Notes under the pieces: generated by a model
The model's database searches: none
Seen by the model: only the letters and a program-made list of their open reading frames with translations
What the model was told of the DNA's origin: nothing
Position numbers and translations under genes: made by a program
Assembly: GCF_039536745.1 (NCBI RefSeq)
Contig: NZ_BAAAZE010000013.1
Coordinates: 206,831-270,830, forward strand
Source: Actimicrobium antarcticum
Lineage (GTDB): Bacteria > Pseudomonadota > Gammaproteobacteria > Burkholderiales > Burkholderiaceae_D
Length of the DNA stretch: 64,000 nt
Direction of reading: 5' to 3'
In this document: positions 41,113-49,271 of the stretch, piece by piece
Layout of the letters: each line of letters starts with the position of its first letter
Position numbering within the stretch: the first letter of the stretch is position 1

Positions 41113-42945
41113 TTAGTGACTGACCAGCAGAACCGTGGCGTAGCACATGGTCAGCCAGAACAGGGTTTGCCGAATCAGATAAATGGCCAGCCCGGGGCCG
41201 GCCGGACGTGCTCCGGAACCGAGGCGCAGGCCGAGCAGGCCCAGCAGGCGGTGTGTTCCGGTGGTGCCGGGCGGCGCGTGTCGCCGCTGCGGCCTATGCA
41301 GACCGATCACCAGTCCGACTGCCAGCATCAGGCACATCAGGCCCAGAACCGCGACGAACGCCGTGGTGAACCAGCGTGACAACGGCAGCAACCAATCCAT
41401 GCTGGCCGCAAACAGGAGTGCCGCGAACACTAGCAGCCAGAGCACGCCGAGGCCGACCCTTGGAGTCGTGGCATCCGGCTGCGAGTGGTGGGCTTGATGG
41501 GCGTGATGCGCTTCGGCGATGCTGCTGGAAAGGTAACGGTCGAGCGGTACGGCAATCAGTGCCAGGACGACAGCCATGAGCGCTGCGGACCCGACGTGCA
41601 GGGTGGCCGCGCACAACCCGATAGCGCCAAGGAGGCCAATGAAGACACAAAACTTGCCGCTGGTGACGTAGGGTTCGCGTGGCACTTTGGCGACGTCGAT
41701 GGTCGCGGCGATCGGGCCGGTAATAAAGCCATCAATCAGCATGCTGGCGGCAATCAGCAGTGGCGCAATCAGAATACCGACGGCAAACAAATCAGCCGCC
41801 AGCGCAAAGAACAGATACACGAGGGCGCTGTAAAAGATCAGGAATCCGGTCACCATCAACGCGCCGTATTCACGCCGGAACCCGACGCCGCGAATCTGGA
41901 AATGGGCATACAGGTGCCAGAACAAGGTAATGCCGATCGAGAACAAGAACGCAATCAGGATATCGATTGTCACGCCTACCCCGTGCGGCGGCGACGTCAC
42001 GGGATGCTGTTGCGTCACGACCCGCGCTGCATGTACCGCAATGCCGGGCAAGGCACCGAGCGGCGTGAGGAACGAGTCATCCTTGCTGGCGCCGTAAAAG
42101 CCACCGAACAGCACGTCGCGCTGATGCCAGTTGCGGATGTTGGCCAGTGCCGGATCATCCATGGCCAAGGTGCTGAGTTGCTGGCTGGCGCTGGCAAAGT
42201 TGATCGGCAGAGCTTCTTCCGTTTCCTCGCGCGGCGTCTCGGTTTTTTTCAGCCACTGTTCAGCGCCGGCCAGAGTCGACAAGTCTTTGCAGATGGTGCC
42301 TTCGCTGCGCTTTGCGACCATGCTGGCGAGGCTGTTGTCGTCCGGATGGGCATCGATCACCACGCCCAGGGATTCTTCCAGCGTGCCGTCACCGAACGCC
42401 ACGCCGGCGCTGCAGCGGGCCTGCATCCAGGCTTTTTTCAATCCGACCAGACGATCCGATGAGACCTTCATTGGTGCCAGCAACACCAGTGTGCTGCCGT
42501 GCTGGTCGAGCAGGGCGTCGAGTTGGCGCTGGCAGGACGGTTCGCTGTCAAGCGCTGCCGGAGACAGGTCGAAGTCGACAGTGAGTGTTCTTGGCTGCCG
42601 TTGCAGCATCGTGCCGAGGTCGTCGGCCAGCAGGCAGCGGTTCAGCGGTGAGCGCTCCAGATAGCGGTCCTGCCAGTGCGACTCCGTCAGATACAGGACC
42701 ACCGGGCCCTGGTCGGTCAGGCTGTCCGCGGGCTGGACGGCGATATTGGCCACCACCAGCAATGACAGTTTCGTCAGGATCGCCAGCAGCCCGACATGCT
42801 CGGCAATCACCGCCAGCGCGGCCGCAAAAAAACCTGCGCGCGCGTCTTCCCGGAAATGATGGGCTAATTGCCGTGGCAGGCCGGCGAGGCCATTCAACCA
42901 GATTGCGCACCGCCTTGTACCCTGCTCAGCCATTGACCAGATCAT
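41113..42945 (-). CDS. CHASE2-type sensory membrane protein without an output domain
   Basis: A 610-residue protein. A hydrophobic segment at about 36-70 is followed by an extracytoplasmic CHASE2-like region (about 75-320), with VVLYLTESHWQDRYLERSPL, DDLGTMLQRQPRTLTVDFDL and the family-like RDVLFGGFYGASKDDSFLTP with PGIAVHAARV. After it come about eight hydrophobic helices (325-350, 362-405, 430-470, 497-550 and 585-608). A His-rich linker AHHAHQAHH (479-487) lies between helices. No cyclase, kinase or GGDEF domain is present, which is unusual for CHASE2. GAGAG lies 7 nt before the ATG. Confidence 0.75.
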   Translation of the reverse strand: MIWSMAEQGTRRCAIWLNGLAGLPRQLAHHFREDARAGFFAAALAVIAEHVGLLAILTKLSLLVVANIAVQPADSLTDQGPVVLYLTESHWQDRYLERSPLNRCLLADDLGTMLQRQPRTLTVDFDLSPAALDSEPSCQRQLDALLDQHGSTLVLLAPMKVSSDRLVGLKKAWMQARCSAGVAFGDGTLEESLGVVIDAHPDDNSLASMVAKRSEGTICKDLSTLAGAEQWLKKTETPREETEEALPINFASASQQLSTLAMDDPALANIRNWHQRDVLFGGFYGASKDDSFLTPLGALPGIAVHAARVVTQQHPVTSPPHGVGVTIDILIAFLFSIGITLFWHLYAHFQIRGVGFRREYGALMVTGFLIFYSALVYLFFALAADLFAVGILIAPLLIAASMLIDGFITGPIAATIDVAKVPREPYVTSGKFCVFIGLLGAIGLCAATLHVGSAALMAVVLALIAVPLDRYLSSSIAEAHHAHQAHHSQPDATTPRVGLGVLWLLVFAALLFAASMDWLLPLSRWFTTAFVAVLGLMCLMLAVGLVIGLHRPQRRHAPPGTTGTHRLLGLLGLRLGSGARPAGPGLAIYLIRQTLFWLTMCYATVLLVSH

Positions 42946-43351
42946 CTGTGCGCTCTCATAGTCCCTGCATGAGCGCAGAGCATTTAGTTATTTAAATGCA
43001 ATGATACCATTCAGAAATCATGTAAAAGAGGCCATTTTTGCGATGCAATCCATTTGTTCGCTGCTCTGTCTGAAGCGGGTCTGCCTTGCAGGCAACGACC
43101 GAACATCGGGCACCGCAGGTCCTGCTCCTGCACGGACGCCAGGATGATGGCGGGCGTCAGTGCGACGGCGTCGTACAGCATGAGATTCGTGCTGAGGTTC
43201 GCACTGAAACTCGCCCTGGAGGTCGTGCCGGAAACGGAAAGCATCATCGGGTGCGCTTTCGCGTAAAGGAATAATTCTTTCTCGCAAGAGCTTATCGCCC
43301 TTCAGTTGTCTTGACAATTTGGCACGTCTGCTGGCGCAGACCCGCAGCGCC
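42946..43351. other. Intergenic region
   Basis: About 405 bases between two leftward genes. It includes the promoter region of the CHASE2 operon. Open frames on both strands overlap one another here, but none has a ribosome binding site or recognisable composition. Confidence 0.4.
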
Positions 43352-44089
43352 TTACTTCGCTGGCGTATCGGTCGTCGACCGATGCAGTTCTTCCCGCAAG
43401 CCGGCAATCTCGTGCCGCAATGACCGTATGTCCGCATGCAATTCTTTTTGAAAACGCTTTTCGTCTTCACCGATAAACAGCGCCGCGATACTGGCGGTGA
43501 CTACCGAAAAAACTGCATAGCCGAGCAGGACGATGAACACTGCAAAGATGCGCGAGGCATGGGTGGACGGCACCAGGTCGCCGTAGCCGACCGTCGCACC
43601 GGTGGTGAACGCCAGCCACAAGCCATCGGCGTAAGTCAGCACCTTTGGTTCCAGCCAATAGAAACCACCACCGGCAATCGCCAGCAACACCACGGCCATG
43701 CCCAGCACCTGCATCAGATGATGCGGAAACATCCAGCTGACCAGCAATTTCGGATAGCGCAGGAATACCAGGGCACTGAACGCCAGGCGGCAACCCCACT
43801 CGACGGGCGACCAGGTCGGCATTGATGGCCAGATGCTGGCGATCGCACCCAGCAGGATCACGACATCGAGCGCCGATGGCGCGGCAATGCGGCGCGAGGC
43901 CCGGTGCTGCCGTTGCTGGTGCCAGATATCGGCCGCAAACAGCACGGCGCTGATGCCATACAGCACGCTGCCCATGGTGCGCTGGAGCGTGGTGGCGCCT
44001 ACCAGCAGCAGGTAGAAAGCGGGAATCGTCAACGTCAGGGCGACGAACAGGATCAGCCTGAATTGCGCGGTTGGGTGGGGTCTTTTCAT
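43352..44089 (-). CDS. Two-pore-segment potassium channel family protein
   Basis: A 245-residue membrane protein. Four N-terminal helices (about 10-135) are followed by a helix, a pore loop TTGATVGYGDLVPST containing the K+ selectivity signature GYGD, and a final helix (about 190-210). The tail is a coiled coil of about 35 residues (RFQKELHADIRSLRHEIAGL). The arrangement resembles small voltage-type or Kch-like channels without an RCK domain. The start is placed at 44089; an upstream frame is open but lacks a good start. It may help potassium or turgor control. Confidence 0.85.
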   Translation of the reverse strand: MKRPHPTAQFRLILFVALTLTIPAFYLLLVGATTLQRTMGSVLYGISAVLFAADIWHQQRQHRASRRIAAPSALDVVILLGAIASIWPSMPTWSPVEWGCRLAFSALVFLRYPKLLVSWMFPHHLMQVLGMAVVLLAIAGGGFYWLEPKVLTYADGLWLAFTTGATVGYGDLVPSTHASRIFAVFIVLLGYAVFSVVTASIAALFIGEDEKRFQKELHADIRSLRHEIAGLREELHRSTTDTPAK

Positions 44090-44230
44090 GTGGCTCCGAA
44101 CGGCCGGGGTGCGCACTGATACGCCCGATGGCGGGCAGTCAGGCAACAGGAAAGGTGGGAGCAATGGCGCTGTGCACGCGTCATTGTCGATGCGCGAAGG
44201 GTGGCGCTGCACGTGCTGCGCATTCCCTGT

Positions 44231-44437
44231 TCAGGTCTTCTTCCGCGTTGGACTCGCCGGAAAGCTTTTTTCCAGCGCGTTTTCGATTGGCTCCTCGGAT
44301 TCCAGGACGTCTTCATCGGGCGTGAATTGCGATGGATCGCCAGACTCTCTGGTCGGATCGTCGACTTCGGCGGCCGGGTCGGGCCGGGGATGTATTGCGG
44401 TGTCGACGGGCTGGCCGCCTTTTTTAACCGGTGTCAT
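44231..44437 (-). CDS. Small acidic protein with SFPAS motif
   Basis: A 68-residue, acidic, Pro-rich protein. The conserved-looking end ENALEKSFPASPTRK resembles the ALEESFPASDP motif of widespread small stress-type proteins of unknown role. AGGAG lies 6 nt before ATG 44437 (an adjacent ATG at 44440 and one at 44464 are alternatives). It is likely unstructured. The same-strand neighbour upstream is the HAD gene. Confidence 0.6.
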   Translation of the reverse strand: MTPVKKGGQPVDTAIHPRPDPAAEVDDPTRESGDPSQFTPDEDVLESEEPIENALEKSFPASPTRKKT

Positions 44438-44484
44438 CATGATCTCCTGTTGCATGATATTCAACGAACATCAAAGGGCATCAA

Positions 44485-45177
44485 TCATGCACCGCTTGTT
44501 ATTTCAAGTCCATGCCGGATGCAATCGCAGACATCGGCCGGTGTGCGCGAAATCACTTCTTCCGGCACCAGGAATTTTTCGGTAAGGCGCAGGTGATCCT
44601 CGAATCCGTACGAGACCACGAACGGATGAAGTCCAGTCTCGATCGCCGCCAGATAATCCTTGTGTTCGTCGCCGCAGGCATAGGCGCGCGCCGGGTTGAT
44701 GTCAAAGCGCTGGCGGGCTTCGCGAAATGCCGTGGACTTGGGTTCGCCCAGCGGCACATACGCTACGTAATCCAGCGCGTCGAGGTCGATGTCATGCCGT
44801 GCGAACAGTCTTCCCAGCGTGACAGCCGGTTCGATCGTGACGTTGCGGGTGACCAGGCCGACCCGCAGGCCGGGCACGGCCAGCGCATCTTTCATCAGTT
44901 GCGCCAGGCCCGGATAGAGCAGCGCTTCTTCGCGGTAGACCTCGGTCAGCGTCTCGCGCAAGGCCTTGCGATTCTGCTTGCCGAACTGCTTGCGCAAATT
45001 AATCGGAAACTCCTTGATCCCACCCAAATACTTCAGCAATTTGCGGCGCCGCTGGAAATTTTCCAGTTTGCCGATGTCCATGCCATTCAGAGAAAAAGTG
45101 CGGTCGATCGCGCTGAATGCGTCGATCAGCGTGCCGTCGGCATCAAAAATAATCAGGCGGTCGTTATTGGTATACAT
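44485..45177 (-). CDS. HAD-superfamily phosphatase
   Basis: A 230-residue haloacid-dehalogenase fold hydrolase. Motif I is IIFDADGTLIDAF (nucleophile and acid Asp), motif II is GLVTRNVT, the Lys is in GEPKSTAF and motif IV is ACGDEHKDYLAA. A helical cap (about 20-90) places it near the phosphoglycolate phosphatase-like group. The natural substrate is not predictable. Confidence 0.88.
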   Translation of the reverse strand: MYTNNDRLIIFDADGTLIDAFSAIDRTFSLNGMDIGKLENFQRRRKLLKYLGGIKEFPINLRKQFGKQNRKALRETLTEVYREEALLYPGLAQLMKDALAVPGLRVGLVTRNVTIEPAVTLGRLFARHDIDLDALDYVAYVPLGEPKSTAFREARQRFDINPARAYACGDEHKDYLAAIETGLHPFVVSYGFEDHLRLTEKFLVPEEVISRTPADVCDCIRHGLEITSGA

Positions 45178-45385
45178 CGGCGTGGCATCTCGACGTTGAG
45201 GCGTGAGTCTGCATCATACTGGTGATCGCGTGACCGTTTGATGACATTTCCCGAGCGGCCTTGCGCGCGAGCGGCGGCCCGCAGGTGCGATTCTTTGTTG
45301 ACGAATTCGGTGCGCTATGTGCGCCAGTCGTCAGACGCGCTTTCGATTGACCTGTACCTTGGTCACGATTTCAACCACGTCCGCT

Positions 45386-45655
45386 ATGTTGACCCACGCA
45401 CATTACGACCCTGAACGGCTACTTGAGTTTCTGAAAGAGCATCTCAACCTGACCAGTGACGCCGACCTGTCCAAAGCACTGCATATCTCTCGTGCGCTGA
45501 TTGTCCAGATACGCGAGGGACGACGACCGGTGGCCGGGGGTGTACTTATTCTGATGCACGAAGCCACCCAGATTGGTTTCGACGAATTGCGCAGTCTGCT
45601 GGGAGACCGTCGCCGTACCTGGCGCATGCAGGGGCGAATCCCGTCGGCTGCCTAG
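45386..45655 (+). CDS. Small helix-turn-helix-like protein
   Basis: An 89-residue cytoplasmic protein. Residues 10-60 look like a Cro/XRE-type helix-turn-helix: ERLLEFLKEHLNLTSDADLS, then KALHISRALIVQIREGRRPV. The rest, with FDELRSLLGDRRRTWRMQGR, is basic. I use ATG 45386; the frame is open upstream but has no supporting ribosome binding site. It could be a DNA-binding regulator of unknown target. Confidence 0.7.
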   Translation: MLTHAHYDPERLLEFLKEHLNLTSDADLSKALHISRALIVQIREGRRPVAGGVLILMHEATQIGFDELRSLLGDRRRTWRMQGRIPSAA

Positions 45656-45742
45656 CCGTCGAGGCTGAGCCCGTGCATCGGTTTCGCCGATTGCACTGCC
45701 TCTCCTGTCGCGCCATTTTTGTTCACCTTACCGAAAGCTGCC

Positions 45743-47053
45743 ATGACAAATTACCGAATTATTCCGCTCTTGATCATGCTGGTGTATGCACCGTTCGTGA
45801 TGGCTGCAGACGCTGCCGCCGATCCCGGCATCGGCCCGAACCCGGTGTTGCCGCAGCCAGTCGACAGCTTCATCCCGACCGTGAATATCGCGCCGGCCAA
45901 AGGCTGGCCGGCAGGCGTGACGCCAACGCCGGCCGCCGGACTCGCCGTCAATGCCTTCGCCAGTCAGCTCGACCATCCGCGCTGGATGTACGTGCTGCCC
46001 AACGGTGACGTTCTCGTCGCCGAAACCAATTCACCGGCCAAGCCGGATGACGGCAAGGGCATCAAGGGCTTCATCATGAAAATGGTGATGAAGCGCGCTG
46101 GTGCCGGGGTGCCGAGTGCAAACCGCATCATGCTGCTGCGTGACAAGGACGGTGACGGCATCGCCGACACCCGTACGGTGTTTCTGCAGGGCCTGAACTC
46201 GCCGTTCGGCATGACGCTGGTAGGCAATACCCTGTATGTCGCCAATACCGACGCAGTGATGCGTTTCAATTACACCGAGGGCGCGACCGAAATCAACGAA
46301 CCCGGCGTCAAGGTGGCAGACCTGCCGGCCGGTACCATCAACCATCACTGGACCAAGAACATCATTGCCAGCCGCGATGGCAAGTTGCTCTATGCCACCG
46401 TGGGGTCGAACAGCAATGTTGCCGAAAACGGCATGGAGAATGAAGACCAGCGTGCCGCCATCCTGGAAATCGATCCGGCCAGTGGCAAGTCGCGTGTGTT
46501 CGCGTCAGGACTGCGCAATCCGAACGGCCTGGCGTGGGAGCCGCAGTCCGGTGCGCTTTGGACCGCCGTCAACGAGCGCGATGAGCTGGGCAACAATCTG
46601 GTTCCCGACTACATCACGTCGGTCAAGGACGGCGCGTTTTATGGCTGGCCTTACAGCTACTACGGCCAGAATGTCGACATCCGCGTCAAGCCACAACGCC
46701 CCGAGCTGGTCGCCACCGCGCTGGTCCCGGATTACGCATTGGGCTCCCACACCGCATCGCTGGGACTCGCGTTCGATGAAGGCAGCCTGCTGGCTAAAAA
46801 ATATGCCGGTGGTGCCTTTGTCGGCCAGCATGGCTCATGGAATCGCAAGCCACGCAGCGGTTATAAAGTGATCCACGTGCCGTTTGCCAATGGCACACCG
46901 AACGGCATGCCGGATGATGTGCTGACAGGGTTCCTGAATGCGGAAGGTGAGGCGATGGGCCGCCCGGTCGGCGTGGTGTTTGATCGCAAGGGTGCATTGC
47001 TGGTGGCGGATGATGTCGGCAACACGATCTGGCGCGTGACACCGGTGAAGTAA
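45743..47053 (+). CDS. PQQ-type sugar (sorbosone-like) dehydrogenase, exported
   Basis: A 436-residue periplasmic six-bladed propeller protein. Signal peptide about 1-22. The propeller shows LDHPRWMYVLPNGDVLVAET, the segment LQGLNSPFGMTLVGNTLYVA, INHHWTKNIIASRDGK, ASGLRNPNGLAWEPQSG, and the final GRPVGVVFDRKGALLVADD. This matches the soluble glucose/L-sorbosone dehydrogenase (GSDH-like) family, which in characterised members needs pyrroloquinoline quinone. No pqq genes lie in the window, and the substrate is unproven. Confidence 0.87.
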   Translation: MTNYRIIPLLIMLVYAPFVMAADAAADPGIGPNPVLPQPVDSFIPTVNIAPAKGWPAGVTPTPAAGLAVNAFASQLDHPRWMYVLPNGDVLVAETNSPAKPDDGKGIKGFIMKMVMKRAGAGVPSANRIMLLRDKDGDGIADTRTVFLQGLNSPFGMTLVGNTLYVANTDAVMRFNYTEGATEINEPGVKVADLPAGTINHHWTKNIIASRDGKLLYATVGSNSNVAENGMENEDQRAAILEIDPASGKSRVFASGLRNPNGLAWEPQSGALWTAVNERDELGNNLVPDYITSVKDGAFYGWPYSYYGQNVDIRVKPQRPELVATALVPDYALGSHTASLGLAFDEGSLLAKKYAGGAFVGQHGSWNRKPRSGYKVIHVPFANGTPNGMPDDVLTGFLNAEGEAMGRPVGVVFDRKGALLVADDVGNTIWRVTPVK

Positions 47054-47082
47054 TCGCGCACGGCAGGTCGCCGTGCCGCATG

Positions 47083-47120
47083 AAAAAAGGGACTTCTCCA
47101 ACCGGAGAAGTCCCTTTTTT
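47083..47120. terminator. Bidirectional terminator with perfect 17-bp stem
   Basis: AAAAAAGGGACTTCTCC, loop AACC, then the exact complement ending in six T. It lies between convergent genes and can terminate both. Confidence 0.95.
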
Positions 47121-47149
47121 GCTTGTGCTTCCATGCTGCTTTTGACGGC

Positions 47150-48262
47150 CTATTTTTTCTTCGGCGAGGTATCCCCGAACAGCTTCTTGAACTCGTGCGG
47201 CTGCGAGCGCCAGTATTGCGGAGGTGCGTCCACCGTCTCGCCCAGCTGCGCTGCCGCATGCCACGGCCAGCGCGGGTCGTACAGGATGGCGCGGGCCAGC
47301 CCGATCAGATCGGCGTCGCCGTCGGCGAGGATTTTTTCGGCGTGGTCGGCTTCGGTAATCAGACCGACGGCAATCACCGGCATCTCGATTTCTTCGCGGA
47401 TGCGGGCGGCAAACGGCACCTGGTAACCGGGGTCGACCGGGATTTTCTGCAGCGTCGAGATGCCGCCGCTGGAGACGTGGATAAAGGCGGCGCCACGCTG
47501 TTCCAGTGCGCGTGAAAACGCCACGCTCTGTTCAATGTCCCAGCCACCGTCTACCCAATCGGTGGCCGAAATCCGCACGCCGACCGGCATGCTGGCAGGC
47601 ACCGCGGCACGCACTGCGTCGAACACCGCGAGCGGAAAGCGCATCCGGTTTTCGAGGCTGCCACCGTATTCATCGGTGCGCTGGTTGGCCAGTGGCGACA
47701 GGAATTCGTGCAGCAGATAACCGTGCGCCGCATGCAGTTCCAGCAAATCGATCCCGAGCGCGTGGGCGCGCAGGGCACTGGCGACAAACGCATCCTGAAT
47801 GCGCTGCAGGCCGGTCGTATCGAGCGCCAGCGGGATGGTATCGGTAGCGGCATGCGGCAGCGCCGATGGTGCCACGGTCTGCCAGCCACCCTCGGCGGTG
47901 CTCAGGCACTGTCCGCCTTCCCATGGCACCGCGCACGATGCCTTGCGACCGGCATGGGCCAGTTGCATGCCCACCGGGATCGGCGAGTAACGGCGGATCG
48001 CTTGCAGCACCGGCCGCAGGGCCGCTTCGGTTTCGTCGGAATACAGGCCCAGGTCGGCCGGTGTGATGCGTCCTTCGGGCGAGACCGCAGTGGCTTCGGT
48101 AAATAACAAGGCCGCACCGGACAGCGCGAGGTGGCCCAGATGGATCATGTGCCAGTCGGTCGCCAATCCGTCGATGGCCGAGTACTGGCACATCGGTGCG
48201 ATGACGATACGGTTTTTCAGTGGGTGCGCACCCAGTGCGTACGGCGCAAACAAATGACTCAT
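47150..48262 (-). CDS. Old-yellow-enzyme family NADH:flavin oxidoreductase (YqjM/NamA-like)
   Basis: A 370-residue FMN-dependent ene-reductase. The YqjM-type active-site Cys25 and Tyr27 are in APMCQYSAI; substrate-binding histidines are in ELHAAHGYLLHEFLSP; FMN contacts include VGMQLAHAGRKAS and the late IGLARAILYDPRWP. It would reduce activated C=C bonds of enals or quinones. ATG 48262 overlaps the stop of the upstream gene by ATGA, so the two are coupled. Confidence 0.93.
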   Translation of the reverse strand: MSHLFAPYALGAHPLKNRIVIAPMCQYSAIDGLATDWHMIHLGHLALSGAALLFTEATAVSPEGRITPADLGLYSDETEAALRPVLQAIRRYSPIPVGMQLAHAGRKASCAVPWEGGQCLSTAEGGWQTVAPSALPHAATDTIPLALDTTGLQRIQDAFVASALRAHALGIDLLELHAAHGYLLHEFLSPLANQRTDEYGGSLENRMRFPLAVFDAVRAAVPASMPVGVRISATDWVDGGWDIEQSVAFSRALEQRGAAFIHVSSGGISTLQKIPVDPGYQVPFAARIREEIEMPVIAVGLITEADHAEKILADGDADLIGLARAILYDPRWPWHAAAQLGETVDAPPQYWRSQPHEFKKLFGDTSPKKK

Positions 48263-49134
48263 GGTGTGGTTTCCTGAACAGGTGTGAAAGGTGTGGTGCT
48301 GGCCAGCAGCGTTTGCTGGCCCTGCCATGTCTGGCCCGGCGCCAGCGTACACGGCTGCTCGATCAGCGCGGCTTCGATGCAGACAAATTCCTGGTATTCG
48401 CTGGGCTGCATGTCGGACAGGCTCGCGGCCTTGTCGATCCACGGGTTCCAGACCACGACATCCTCGAAGCCGGTCTGGCCGATGTCGAGGCGGCCAGTGT
48501 CGCTGGTCAGCGTGACCGGCGCGGTGACTTGCGTGTAGATACGATCGATTTCCTGCGTGATCTGCAGCGCCGCTTGCATCTCGATCTTGCTACGTGCCTG
48601 ATCGATGGAATCGCGATAGCGATGGCCATGCAGTCCGCCGATCCGGGTGGAGGCAACCGGCGTTTGCAGATACGTGTGCAATGCGGCGGTGAAGCTGAAA
48701 CCGGTCGTGCCGGTATTGGTGACCTGCAGCGTGCTGATCAGCTGGCTGCCTGAAAATCGCAGCACCAATTCCAGTGAAAATTGCCCTGCCAGCGCGCTCG
48801 TCTGCGCCGAATCCGTCAGGCCCAATCGCATCACGCCGGCACCGGTCGCATCGACTTCGCTGGCCAGCAAGGTCCACGGCAAGTCACGCGCGAAGCCATG
48901 TTTGGTCATCGGTCCCTGGTTGGCAAATTGCGGAAAGATCACCGGCATGCCGCCACGGATTGCGACGCCATCCTGCCACGCACTCCGGCGACTGAGAAAC
49001 AGGCGCTCGATGCCATCGGCAGAGCGCCAGGAGCACAGATGGCCACCGTGCAGCGAGACCGCGATTTGCGCACCATCGCTGGCGTGCAAGCGGATCAGGT
49101 GCGACGGTAGAGAAACTGGCGCAGGAAGTGTCAT
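48259..49134 (-). CDS. D-hexose-6-phosphate mutarotase-like (aldose 1-epimerase) protein
   Basis: A 291-residue beta-sandwich protein of the YeaD type. Signs: VSLHGGHLCSWRS, ERLFLSRRSAWQDGVAIRGG, VIFPQFANQGPMTKHGFARD, the catalytic-type ALHTYLQ and the late EYQEFVCIEAALIEQP with GQTWQGQQ. It interconverts anomers of hexose phosphates. I start it at 49134; an upstream ATG (49184) would add a signal-like hydrophobic leader, which would be odd for this family. It is coupled to the oxidoreductase gene. Confidence 0.87.
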   Translation of the reverse strand: MTLPAPVSLPSHLIRLHASDGAQIAVSLHGGHLCSWRSADGIERLFLSRRSAWQDGVAIRGGMPVIFPQFANQGPMTKHGFARDLPWTLLASEVDATGAGVMRLGLTDSAQTSALAGQFSLELVLRFSGSQLISTLQVTNTGTTGFSFTAALHTYLQTPVASTRIGGLHGHRYRDSIDQARSKIEMQAALQITQEIDRIYTQVTAPVTLTSDTGRLDIGQTGFEDVVVWNPWIDKAASLSDMQPSEYQEFVCIEAALIEQPCTLAPGQTWQGQQTLLASTTPFTPVQETTP

Positions 49135-49271
49135 GGGAATGGCCGCAATGGCGATGTAAAAGGAAAAACGCAGGAGCCGCATCATGCCATTTTTCGGGCG
49201 CTGTCGTGATGACCGGCGGCGCGAATCACCGGCATCGCCGATAATGCAGGCCTTCCCATAGCCGTATCGCC

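Noticed and set aside
43018..43470. Leftward 150-codon frame overlapping the potassium channel gene
   Set aside because: It overlaps a supported gene in another frame and has basic, non-protein-like composition.
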